Part shown: piece after piece, positions 34,262 to 42,125 of the stretch
Numbering within the stretch: position 1 is the stretch's first letter
Layout: each line of letters starts with the position of its first letter
NCBI RefSeq assembly: GCF_000737065.1
Contig: NZ_AQRC01000003.1
Span: forward strand, 248,001 to 312,000
Reading direction: 5' to 3'
Source: Thioclava atlantica
GTDB taxonomy: Bacteria > Pseudomonadota > Alphaproteobacteria > Rhodobacterales > Rhodobacteraceae
Length of the DNA: 64,000 bases
Translations under genes and position numbers: made by a program
Notes under the pieces: generated by a model
What the model was told of the DNA's origin: nothing
Database searches by the model: none
What the model saw: only the letters and a program-made list of their open reading frames with translations

Positions 34262-35386
34262 ATGAAGATCGGCACGGTGCGCGAAATCAAGGCACAGGAA
34301 TTCCGCGTGGGGCTAACCCCCGGAGCGGCTCAGGAAGCCGTGGCGCATGGCCATGAGGTGGTCGTCGAGACCGGCGCGGGGCTCGGGGCCGGCTTCGCCG
34401 ACAGCGATTACACGGCTGCCGGCGCGGCGATCGTCGCCGACGCGAAGACGGTGTTCGAGACGGCGGACATGATCGTCAAGGTGAAGGAGCCGCAGGCCTC
34501 CGAGCGCAAGATGCTGCGCGAAGAACAGATCCTGTTCACCTATCTTCACCTCGCCGCCGACGAGGCACAGGCCCGCGATCTGATGGACTCGCGCGCCACC
34601 TGCATCGCCTACGAGACCGTGACCGCCAGGGATGGCACCTTGCCGCTGCTGGCGCCGATGTCCGAGGTGGCCGGCCGCCTTGCGCCGCAAATGGGCGCCT
34701 GGACCCTGCAGAAGGCGAATGGCGGGCGCGGCGTGCTGTTGGGCGGCGTCCCGGGCGTGGCACCTGCGAAGGTCGTCGTCATCGGCGGCGGCGTCGTCGG
34801 AACCAATGCCGCGCGGGTTGCGGCCGGGATGGGGGCGGATGTGACCGTGCTCGATCGCTCGCTGCCGCGGCTGCGCTATCTCGATGACGTCTTCGGGGGA
34901 ACCTTCCGCACGGCCTATTCCTCGAAAGCCGAGACGGAAGCGCTCGTGGCGCAGGCGGATCTGGTGATCGGCGCGGTTCTGATCCCCGGTGCGGCTGCCC
35001 CGAAACTTGTGACCCGCGAGATGCTCAAGACGATGAAACCGGGCGCGGCGATCGTCGACGTGGCGATCGACCAGGGCGGCTGCGTCGAGACCTCGTGCCC
35101 GACCACGCATGACAACCCCATCTTCGAGGTCGAGGGCGTGATGCATTACTGCGTGGCGAACATGCCGGGCGCGGTGGCGCGCACCGCGACGCTCGCGCTC
35201 TCGAACGCCACTCAGCCCTTCATGCTCGCGCTGGCCGACAAGGGCTGGGAGCGCGCCTGTGCAGAGGATCCGCATCTGGCCGCGGGCCTCAACGTTCATG
35301 CCGGCGAAATCACCCATGCGGCAGTGGCCGAGGCGCTCGACCTGCCGCTCCATGAGACTGCGAGCCTTCTGCACGCGGCGGAGTGA
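34262..35386 (+). CDS. ald: Alanine dehydrogenase
   Basis: A 374-residue enzyme interconverting L-alanine and pyruvate plus ammonia with NAD. Catalytic and substrate residues fit the family: Arg15, Lys75, His96 and Asp270, and the Rossmann motif VIGGGVVG at about 174-181 with Asp198 for NAD ribose. ATG 34262 follows GGAGGAGGAAACGC, an excellent ribosome site. Likely controlled by the divergent Lrp-type regulator. A strong terminator follows. Confidence 0.97.
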   Translation: MKIGTVREIKAQEFRVGLTPGAAQEAVAHGHEVVVETGAGLGAGFADSDYTAAGAAIVADAKTVFETADMIVKVKEPQASERKMLREEQILFTYLHLAADEAQARDLMDSRATCIAYETVTARDGTLPLLAPMSEVAGRLAPQMGAWTLQKANGGRGVLLGGVPGVAPAKVVVIGGGVVGTNAARVAAGMGADVTVLDRSLPRLRYLDDVFGGTFRTAYSSKAETEALVAQADLVIGAVLIPGAAAPKLVTREMLKTMKPGAAIVDVAIDQGGCVETSCPTTHDNPIFEVEGVMHYCVANMPGAVARTATLALSNATQPFMLALADKGWERACAEDPHLAAGLNVHAGEITHAAVAEALDLPLHETASLLHAAE

Positions 35387-35406
35387 TCCCCCCAATTCAG
35401 AGAACA

Positions 35407-35438
35407 AAGGCCCGGGCGTTCCCGGGCCTTTTCCTTTT
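35407..35438 (+). terminator. Intrinsic terminator of ald
   Basis: Perfect 10-bp arms AAGGCCCGGG / CCCGGGCCTT around CGTT, followed by a T-rich tract (TTCCTTTT). It may also serve the convergent mscL. Confidence 0.92.
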
Positions 35439-35454
35439 CGCTCTGCGCGTGGGT

Positions 35455-35877
35455 CTACTTCTTCAGCGCGTCGCGGATCTCGAGCAGCACATCGAGTTCG
35501 CTCGGACCGGTCGGCACCTCGGGCGCCACGTCGTCGGGCCGTTCGGCCGCGGCCTTCACGCGGTTCACCATCTTCACCAGCATGAAGACCACGAAGGCGA
35601 TGATGAGGAAGTTGATCACCGCCGTGATGAAGGCGCCATAGGCGAAAATGGGAGCGCCGGCTTCGCGCGCCGCGGCGAGCGAGTCGAACTGGCCCTCGCC
35701 GAGATTGACGAAGAGGTTCGAGAAATCGATCCCGCCCGTCACGACGCCGATGATCGGATTGATGAGGTCGCTCACGAGCGAGGTGACGATCGCGGTGAAT
35801 GCCGCGCCGATGATGATGCCCACGGCCATGTCCATGACATTGCCCTTGGCGATGAAGTCCTTGAATTCCTGAATCAT
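35455..35877 (-). CDS. mscL: Large-conductance mechanosensitive channel
   Basis: A 140-residue channel. N-terminal amphipathic helix ([13 protein letters not shown]), TM1 ([20 protein letters not shown]), periplasmic loop, TM2 ([18 protein letters not shown]) and a cytoplasmic helix ending EIRDALKK. It releases solutes on osmotic downshock. Pairs functionally with TrkH in osmotic balance, although not in one operon. Confidence 0.96.
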   Translation of the reverse strand: MIQEFKDFIAKGNVMDMAVGIIIGAAFTAIVTSLVSDLINPIIGVVTGGIDFSNLFVNLGEGQFDSLAAAREAGAPIFAYGAFITAVINFLIIAFVVFMLVKMVNRVKAAAERPDDVAPEVPTGPSELDVLLEIRDALKK

Positions 35878-36029
35878 TCTCTGCCTCCCGACAGATGCTC
35901 ATTGCCCCTTCAAATCGACGTTACCATGCATGGCGAACCCCGCCATATTTATTTTTGACTCAGGAATAGAGGTTTTCCCCGCCTCCAGGGCGGCCAGGAC
36001 CATCCCGGACGGTCCGGGCCGACGCCTTT

Positions 36030-36659
36030 TCAGAACAGCTGACCCCGCGCGTCTTCCACGAGACGCCTGGCAAGTGCCGCGACCGAATGGGGAAGCTCGG
36101 GCACTCCCTGCTCGCCATAGACCGGCGAGGCCGCGAAGCCGTCGCTGAGCCGGGCGCGCGCCTCCTGCCGCGCGATCTGCGCGAGCTCGTCCGCGTCGAA
36201 CCGAAGGCTTTCGCGCGCCCTGTCCTCCAGGTCATCCGCATCAATTCCGGTCGGCGGCGAATCGAGCCGCCGCTCGGCGAGTTGCAGAAGACTGCGCAGG
36301 CGTCCCTGCGCCTTGCGAATGCGCGTGCGTGCTTCGGCGCGCTGATCGTCGCGATAGGCGGTCTCGAGCGAGAGGGTCTCGGCCAGCGAGGCGCGGTCCT
36401 CGCGCAGACCCGACACCGCGTCGCAAAGTGCACCGGCGGTTTCCGGCCCCGCCTCCGCGGCATCGGCCTCGCAGCCCGCGATCATCCCGTCGATCATCAT
36501 GATCCGGTTTCGCGCGATCAGATCGGCGGCCTCGGCGAAGGCGAGATCACAGGCGGCCTCGCGCAACTCCTCCAACGCGGCCGCAAGCGGGGTGGAGCGG
36601 GGCTTGGGCACCCCGGCGAGCGCGGCCGGGGCGTGAGCGCCGAATTCTTGCTGGAACAT
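36030..36659 (-). CDS. Hypothetical helical protein
   Basis: A 209-residue protein of Ala, Glu, Asp and Arg rich alpha-helices, probably soluble, with only two cysteines and no signal peptide or membrane helix. The region at about 90-135 (EDRASLAETLSLETAYRDDQRAE begins it) has coiled-coil character. Codon third positions are strongly G/C on this strand, and AAGGA precedes ATG 36659, so it is a real gene; the long frames on the opposite strand are shadows. I recognise no family. It precedes suhB on the same strand but is separated by a 104-bp gap and is downstream of it. Confidence 0.7.
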   Translation of the reverse strand: MFQQEFGAHAPAALAGVPKPRSTPLAAALEELREAACDLAFAEAADLIARNRIMMIDGMIAGCEADAAEAGPETAGALCDAVSGLREDRASLAETLSLETAYRDDQRAEARTRIRKAQGRLRSLLQLAERRLDSPPTGIDADDLEDRARESLRFDADELAQIARQEARARLSDGFAASPVYGEQGVPELPHSVAALARRLVEDARGQLF

Positions 36660-36763
36660 GGCAGTGTCCTTCCTTTGGCAACCGGATCACGCTGCCAAAA
36701 GAAGGTGAACGAGAGGTGAACATTGTGGGAACACCCGGATCAAGCGGAGAAAACCCCGCAAAA

Positions 36764-37555
36764 TCAATCGTTTTCGCGGAGCACTTTCGCGAGCGTGGGG
36801 AAGGTCGCAGCATTGGCCGCGATCACCGAACCCGATTCAAAGATCGAGCGGCCCTCGCGCACGGCCTCGGTAAAGCCGCCAGCTTCCTTCACCAGGATCA
36901 GCCCGGCAGCCATGTCCCAGGCGTTGATCCCGCGCTCCCAGTAACCCTCGTAGCGGCCCGCCGCGACATAGGCGAGATCGAGCGCCGCCGCCCCCCAGCG
37001 CCGCACGCCCGCGCATTGCGGCATGAGTTTCGCGAGGTCCTGAAGCGTCGCCGGGAGGGTCGAGCGGCCGCCGAAGGGCACGCCGGTCGCGAAGATCGAC
37101 TCGATCATCTTGTGACGGCCGGAGACGCGCAGGCGGGTCTCGTTCATATAGGCGCCAAGACCCTTTTCGGCATAGAACATCTCGTCCTTCGCCGCGTCGA
37201 AGATCACGCCCGCAATCACTTCGCCCTTGTGCTCGAGCGCGATCGAGACGGCCCAGTGCGGCAGACCATGCAGGAAGTTCGTGGTCCCGTCGAGCGGATC
37301 GACGATCCAGCGGCGGGTCGGATCCTCGCCATCCTCCTCACCGGTTTCCTCGCCCAGCCAGCCATAGGACGGGCGCGCGCCGCGCAGCTCTTCCTTGATG
37401 ATGCGCTCGGCCTCGCGATCGGCTTTCGAGACGAAATCGCCCGGCCCCTTGGCCGACACCTGAAGGTTCTCGACTTCGCGGAAGTCCTTGACCAGCGAGC
37501 GGCCGGCCTTGCGGGCGGCCTTGATCATCAGGTTGAGATTTGCGCTGCCTTGCAT
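36764..37555 (-). CDS. suhB: Inositol monophosphatase family protein
   Basis: A 263-residue Mg-dependent phosphatase. Metal-binding motifs are GEETG (about 68-72), DPLDGTTNF (about 86-94) and INAWDMAAG (about 210-218). SuhB members dephosphorylate inositol-1-phosphate and in E. coli also act in rRNA transcription antitermination. ATG 37555 gives M-Q-G-S-A-N-L-N, the normal N-terminus, with AAGGAG upstream. Confidence 0.94.
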   Translation of the reverse strand: MQGSANLNLMIKAARKAGRSLVKDFREVENLQVSAKGPGDFVSKADREAERIIKEELRGARPSYGWLGEETGEEDGEDPTRRWIVDPLDGTTNFLHGLPHWAVSIALEHKGEVIAGVIFDAAKDEMFYAEKGLGAYMNETRLRVSGRHKMIESIFATGVPFGGRSTLPATLQDLAKLMPQCAGVRRWGAAALDLAYVAAGRYEGYWERGINAWDMAAGLILVKEAGGFTEAVREGRSIFESGSVIAANAATFPTLAKVLREND

Positions 37556-37700
37556 CGGGAGGGCTCCTTGAGTTTCAAGCGGGTGCCTTACAAGGGTTGC
37601 GCGCGAAATCCAAGGGCTTTGGCGCATGGGCGCAGCGTGCCGCCGCACCGGCCCGCCGAAGCTTGCCCGACCATCGGGGTATTTTTCGGCGCGATGACCT

Positions 37701-38606
37701 TCACGCGCGCTGAAGCTTGACGGGTTCAGTCCGGGCAAGGCGCAGGAAATGGGCCATGAAGGGCTCCGTCGCCTCTTCGGTCCGCGTCGCGGCATAGAGG
37801 CGCTTGGTGAGGCCTTTTTCGGTGACCGGCCGGGTGATGTAATCGGACTGGTATTTCACCTCGCGCAAGACCCAGTCGGGCAAAACGGCGACGCCGCGCC
37901 CGGAGGCGACGAGCATGAGGATCACCGCGGTCAGTTCGACCTGGCGATGGGCATGGGGTTCGACGCGCGCAGGGGTCAGCAGCATCGAGAAGACATCCGA
38001 GCGGCCCCGGTCGATCGGATAGGTGATCAGGGTCTGGTCGGCGAAATCCTCGGCCGTGACATAGGGCTTCTCGGCGAGCGGGGAATTCGACGCGGCGATG
38101 AAGGTCGGCGCGTAATCGAAGAGCGGATTGAAGGTAATCCCGTCGAGCTTCTCGGGATCGGAGGAGATCACCAGATCGACCTCCTCGCGCATCAGCGCGG
38201 GCAGCGCATTGAAGGCGAGGCCCGGGCGGATGTCGATATCCACCTCGGGCCAGGCGCGGCGAAACTGTTCGAGCACCGGGAAGAGCCAGTCGAAACAGGC
38301 ATGACACTCGATCGCGATATGGAGCCGTCCCGCACGTCCCGAGCGCAGCGCCTCGAATTCGGCCTCGGTCGCGGCGATCTCGGGCAGGATCCGTTCGGCC
38401 AGCCGCAGGAACTTCATCCCCGCCGCCGAGAGTTTCAGCGGTTTCGAGCGGCGCACGAAAAGTTCGACCCCGGCCTGATCCTCGAGCCCCTTGATTTGGT
38501 GCGACAGGGCGCTTTGTGTTATGTGAAGGATATCCGCCGCACGGGCCAGACCGCCCGCATCGTGAATCGCCTTTATCGTGCGAAGGTGGCGGAACTCGAG
38601 ATGCAT
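37701..38606 (-). CDS. metR: LysR-family regulator, MetR-like
   Basis: A 301-residue LysR protein. N-terminal HTH (about 1-60, with GGLARAADILHITQSALSHQIKGLE) and a C-terminal periplasmic-binding-like effector domain. HLRTIKAI, SALSHQIK, ECHACFDWLFP and the divergent metF identify it as MetR, which senses homocysteine and controls methionine genes. An inverted repeat lies between the two starts. Confidence 0.92.
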   Translation of the reverse strand: MHLEFRHLRTIKAIHDAGGLARAADILHITQSALSHQIKGLEDQAGVELFVRRSKPLKLSAAGMKFLRLAERILPEIAATEAEFEALRSGRAGRLHIAIECHACFDWLFPVLEQFRRAWPEVDIDIRPGLAFNALPALMREEVDLVISSDPEKLDGITFNPLFDYAPTFIAASNSPLAEKPYVTAEDFADQTLITYPIDRGRSDVFSMLLTPARVEPHAHRQVELTAVILMLVASGRGVAVLPDWVLREVKYQSDYITRPVTEKGLTKRLYAATRTEEATEPFMAHFLRLARTEPVKLQRA

Positions 38607-38628
38607 CTTGTTGCTACACTCATAACCA

Positions 38629-38656
38629 TTGTGAGGAATATGAATTTGTCTCACAA
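38629..38656. promoter_or_regulatory. Inverted repeat between metR and metF, probable MetR operator
   Basis: Perfect 7-bp arms TTGTGAG and CTCACAA are separated by 14 bp. The right half includes TGAATTTGTCTCA, which fits the E. coli MetR site TGAANNNNNTTCA at seven of eight defined positions. The centre is 57 bp from the metF ATG. Confidence 0.6.
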
Positions 38657-38699
38657 AGCCCGATCTGGCACAAGGGACGGAACGAAAGGACAGATTCCC

Positions 38700-39566
38700 A
38701 TGACGACGCCCAAGGTCAGTTTCGAATTCTTCCCGCCGCAGACGCTCGACGCGTCTTTCCGGCTGTGGGAAACCGCGCAGGTGCTCGCACCGCTCAAGCC
38801 CGAATTCGTCTCCGTCACCTACGGGGCCGGCGGAACGACGCGCAAGCTGACCCATGAGGCGGTGGGCGCGATCCACAAGAATTACGGTCTCAACGTCGCC
38901 GCACACCTGACCTGCGTCGAGGCGACCCGCGCCGAGACGATGGAAATCGTGAATTCCTATGCCGAGGTCGGCGTGACCGAGATCGTGGCGCTGCGGGGCG
39001 ACCCGCCGAAGGGTCAGGGGAAGTTCACGCCCCATCCCGAGGGTTTCGCCTCCTCGGTGGAACTGATCGAGGCGCTCGCCGAGGATGGCCGCTTCACGAT
39101 CCGCGCCGGGGCCTATCCCGAACCGCATCCCGACGCCGCCGACATCCATGCCGACGTGCGCTTTCTCAAGCGCAAGGTCGAGGCGGGCGCGAGCTCGGCG
39201 ATCACCCAGTTCTTCTTCGAGGCCGAAACCTTCTTCCGCTTCCGCGATGCCTGCGAGAAGGAAGGGATCGAGGCGAAGATCATCCCCGGCATCCTGCCGA
39301 TCCAGTCCTGGAAAGGGGCGAAGAATTTCGCCCTGCGCTGCGGCACGTCGATCCCGGCCTGGGTCGAGGAAGCCTTCGAGGCAGCGATCCGCGACGATCG
39401 CGAGCAGCTTCTGGCCACCGCGCTGTGCACCGAGCTTTGCGACAAGCTGATCGAGGGCGGCGTGGAGGATCTGCATTTCTACACCCTCAACCGCCCCGGC
39501 CTGACCCGCGACGTGTGCCATGCGCTCGGCGTCACGCCCGAGGCGGTGCTGGAGAACGTCGCCTGA
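38700..39566 (+). CDS. metF: 5,10-methylenetetrahydrofolate reductase
   Basis: A 288-residue TIM-barrel flavoprotein that makes 5-methyl-THF for methionine synthesis. FEFFPPQT with the catalytic Glu near residue 9, YGAGGT, ALRGDPP, and QFFFEAETF are all family motifs. FAD-bound, cytosolic. ATG 38700 was chosen as beginning of the barrel. Controlled most likely by the divergent metR. A terminator follows. Confidence 0.96.
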   Translation: MTTPKVSFEFFPPQTLDASFRLWETAQVLAPLKPEFVSVTYGAGGTTRKLTHEAVGAIHKNYGLNVAAHLTCVEATRAETMEIVNSYAEVGVTEIVALRGDPPKGQGKFTPHPEGFASSVELIEALAEDGRFTIRAGAYPEPHPDAADIHADVRFLKRKVEAGASSAITQFFFEAETFFRFRDACEKEGIEAKIIPGILPIQSWKGAKNFALRCGTSIPAWVEEAFEAAIRDDREQLLATALCTELCDKLIEGGVEDLHFYTLNRPGLTRDVCHALGVTPEAVLENVA

Positions 39567-39591
39567 AAGGGTGGCGGATCGGAGAGAATGG

Positions 39592-39615
39592 AAGGGGCCC
39601 GGCTGGGCCCTTTTT
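39592..39615 (+). terminator. Intrinsic terminator of metF
   Basis: GGGCCC / GGGCCC arms around GGCT, preceded by AAG and followed by five T, 26 bp after the metF stop. Confidence 0.88.
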
Positions 39616-39644
39616 CTTATGGCGTGGGGGGGCGTTGCGGACGG

Positions 39645-40301
39645 TCAGACGGCTTCGAGGAATGCACGAAAATCGAGAGCATCCGCGTGGACCAGCTCGG
39701 AAGCCCGGGCGTTGCTATTTTCGGCCAGATAACGGCCGACTACTTGATAGCCGAGGGAGTATCCTACCCATGCTGGGAACTCCTGTGATCCGAAGAACCA
39801 GTCAGCGTGGTTGTACTCGGTGCTTTGCCAATCAGATTGAGCTTTGAAAAAGTAAGGGCGCAAGGTGCTGACTGGCACTTGCTCCCAAGGCTCGCTCTCG
39901 CCGTCATAAGCTTCCTGCGCGAAGCGCCCCGCTAATCCCTCAGAAACAAGGGCCTCACCGAGCGTATGGCCATACCCTGGGCCGTCCCATCGCGAGGAGT
40001 GATGCAGCTCGTGCGCCAGCATCCGTTCCAAGGACTGTGATGGGTTTGCCCGCAGGATCGGGTTTTCTGGATCTACGGTGACATAGATCAGGCCCTTATC
40101 GGGAGCATACCCCAGATGCCCTTTCTCGGGAATGACGGCTTTCCCAGCCTTCACGATCACATCTGTATCTCGCAACGGCAAATACTTCGCAGACACTGAG
40201 AAAGCATCGTGTAGCCGTTCTGCAAGCCATTCATCCATGTTGGCAAGCTGATGGCGAGCATTGATGATATGCAAGGTCATCTTGGGCATGGTGGGAACCA
40301 T
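39645..40301 (-). CDS. HELHH zinc-metalloprotease-like protein (DUF2268-type), possibly acquired
   Basis: About 218 residues. HELHH near residue 97 is a zinc-protease HExxH motif, followed by EALVSEGLAGRFAQE about 20 residues later, giving the third ligand Glu. This matches the DUF2268 layout. No signal peptide. Codon use is less G/C-biased than in neighbours (many A/T third positions), suggesting transfer. Three in-frame ATG codons (40301, 40289, 40280) make the start uncertain, and none has a clear ribosome site. Role unknown. Confidence 0.75.
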   Translation of the reverse strand: MVPTMPKMTLHIINARHQLANMDEWLAERLHDAFSVSAKYLPLRDTDVIVKAGKAVIPEKGHLGYAPDKGLIYVTVDPENPILRANPSQSLERMLAHELHHSSRWDGPGYGHTLGEALVSEGLAGRFAQEAYDGESEPWEQVPVSTLRPYFFKAQSDWQSTEYNHADWFFGSQEFPAWVGYSLGYQVVGRYLAENSNARASELVHADALDFRAFLEAV

Positions 40302-40423
40302 CGCATTTGAATACCAATGACCGCAATGGTCCCCAAGCCGCCATTCTCCTCACCCACCTACCTCCCCCCTTCCCTTTCCATCCCGCCACGATAGCTTAAG
40401 GCCCGACACGCAAAGGACCCCAG

Positions 40424-40915
40424 ATGCCCGAACAGTATTTCGCCGAAAGCCCGGAAGACTTCCTCCCGCTTGAGGAGGTTCTTTCGATGTCGGGGCTCGA
40501 CTACATGCGCAAGATGGTGGCCGGCGAGGCACCCTCGCCCACGGTGCAGAAGTCGATGGCCTATCGCATTACCGAGGTCGAGGAAGGCCGCGTCACCGTG
40601 CGGGGCACACCGGGCCTGCCGCAGACCAACGCCTTTGGCGGTGTGCATGGCGGCTGGTATGCGATGGCGCTCGACACGGCGATGACCTGCGCGGTGATCA
40701 CCGGGCTCAAGCAGGGCCAGACCCAAACCACGCTCGAATTCAAGGTCAACCTGATCCGCGCGATCAAGCCCGGCACCGAGGTGATCGGCGTGGGCCAGCT
40801 CGACCATATCGGCCGCTCAACCGGCGTCGCGCGCGGAGAGATCCGCGGGGTCGAGGACGGACGGCTCTACGCGACGGGCACCGCCACCTGCTTCATCATG
40901 ACGCCCGGGCTCTGA
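40424..40915 (+). CDS. Hotdog-fold thioesterase (PaaI family)
   Basis: A 163-residue acyl-CoA thioesterase of the PaaI/YdiI type. The GGVHGGWYAMALDTAM segment (about 73-88) contains the active-site region, and VNLIRAIKPG and TGTATC are typical strands. The N-terminal 35 residues are an acidic extension. Its last 99 bp overlap, on the opposite strand, the end of the DUF2235 gene. Confidence 0.9.
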   Translation: MPEQYFAESPEDFLPLEEVLSMSGLDYMRKMVAGEAPSPTVQKSMAYRITEVEEGRVTVRGTPGLPQTNAFGGVHGGWYAMALDTAMTCAVITGLKQGQTQTTLEFKVNLIRAIKPGTEVIGVGQLDHIGRSTGVARGEIRGVEDGRLYATGTATCFIMTPGL

Positions 40916-42025
40916 GATCGGCGCGGCGGGTTCGTCGAGTCGCCGGATCTCGGGCCGCAGGATCCGCGGGCGGAAGATCGCGACGCCGCCTTTCTCGGAC
41001 AGCTCGACGCTTTCGTGCAATGCCTCGCTCGGGTCGATGCCGACCACGCGGGGCGCTCGGAGCCAGAACAGCTTGCCCCAACCGCGCCATGTCCCCACCG
41101 AAGGCGCGTTCGGATCGCGCGGAAACTCCTGTTGCCAGCCGGGCGGGAGCGCGAGCCCCAGCCCCTCGGCCTTCTCCAGCATCCAGACGAGCGGAATATT
41201 CGCGCGCGGCCGGGCATCGGCGAAATGGCCCAGCTGCCCGCCGATATCGCCATGCGCACCGGCGAACCAGCGCTGCTCGAGCCGGGTCGCGCCGGTCGTG
41301 TCGCTCTTCCAGATCAACGGCTCGAGGACCGACCGGGTCTCGTGGAGCGCCAGCGCCTGATAGCCGTGATTGACGCTCTCGCCCAGATGGTGGCCGTGAA
41401 ACCGCACCCGCGCCTCGCTCACCAGCCAGAAGAACGGCAAGCGGACCCCGAGCGCCTGCACGGTATCGAAGGCCCCGACCATCTCGATCGGCACCGCCTC
41501 GTGGCAGAGCGTCCGGCGAAACCCGTTCAGGATCGGCTCAGGCGTCTCGCCCTCGTAATGGCGCCAGGCCAGGCGGGTGTTGCGCTCGATCGCGTGCTCG
41601 GGCCGGAGCAGGCCCACCCGCTCGATCATCCCCGCCAGCGAACGTGCCGCGAAGGCCCCCCGCGAATAGCCGATCAGGAAGATCCGATCGCCCGGACGGT
41701 AGCGCATCGCGAGCCAGCCATAGGCCCGCAGGATCTGCGTGTTCACGCCCCAGCCGAACCAGACATCCGAAATGTCGTGCCATTCGCGCCATTGCAGCCC
41801 GCGCCCGTAATAGACGGAAGCCCTAGGCGCGGCCCTGCGCAGGAAGCGATAGATAAGCCCGATCGAGGTCAGACGATCGGAGCGGAGCGAGCCCATCGTG
41901 CCGTCGAGCAGCAGCACGTGATCGAGCGGCTCGCGCCCATGCGGCGCCTGCCGCACCTCCGCCCGTTCGGGGCTGTAGCGCCGGAAAGCCGAGATCAGGC
42001 GTTCGAACAGCCCCCGCAAACCCAA
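40817..42025 (-). CDS. DUF2235 protein, putative alpha/beta hydrolase (Tle1-like)
   Basis: About 402 residues. LLDGTM near 40, and the nucleophile elbow GYSRGA (about 119-124) followed by SLAGMIERVGLL, match the DUF2235 family, related to type VI lipase effectors Tle1 but also found in housekeeping genomes. FDTVQALG and AGAHGDIGG supply further catalytic-site motifs (Asp/His). No VgrG or PAAR neighbour, so an effector role is not supported. Start is unusual: TTG 42025 with GGGAGG just upstream, or a codon slightly inside. The last 33 codons overlap the thioesterase gene tail-to-tail. Confidence 0.85.
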   Translation of the reverse strand: MGLRGLFERLISAFRRYSPERAEVRQAPHGREPLDHVLLLDGTMGSLRSDRLTSIGLIYRFLRRAAPRASVYYGRGLQWREWHDISDVWFGWGVNTQILRAYGWLAMRYRPGDRIFLIGYSRGAFAARSLAGMIERVGLLRPEHAIERNTRLAWRHYEGETPEPILNGFRRTLCHEAVPIEMVGAFDTVQALGVRLPFFWLVSEARVRFHGHHLGESVNHGYQALALHETRSVLEPLIWKSDTTGATRLEQRWFAGAHGDIGGQLGHFADARPRANIPLVWMLEKAEGLGLALPPGWQQEFPRDPNAPSVGTWRGWGKLFWLRAPRVVGIDPSEALHESVELSEKGGVAIFRPRILRPEIRRLDEPAAPISEPGRHDEAGGGARRVEPSVLDPADLSARDAG

Positions 42026-42041
42026 ATGCCTCCCGCGAAAG

Positions 42042-42074
42042 AAAAAACCTTGCCCCGGATATCCTAGGGCAAGG
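42042..42074 (-). terminator. Intrinsic terminator of the ornithine decarboxylase gene
   Basis: Read on the minus strand, arms CCTTGCCC and GGGCAAGG (plus-strand 42048-42055 and 42067-42074) are perfect and run into six T. It separates the decarboxylase transcript from the DUF2235 gene. Confidence 0.9.
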
Positions 42075-42125
42075 CTGGTTAATTTTCACATCCCAATGTC
42101 GCGCGCGCCGGGCGCGATCGGGGCC

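Noticed and set aside
36087-36719. Plus-strand 210-codon frame opposite the hypothetical gene at 36030-36659
   Set aside because: The minus-strand frame has better third-position G/C bias and a ribosome site; the plus frame has neither.
40817-42025. Type VI secretion effector interpretation of the DUF2235 protein
   Set aside because: No VgrG, PAAR, Hcp or immunity gene nearby; DUF2235 proteins are widespread outside such systems.
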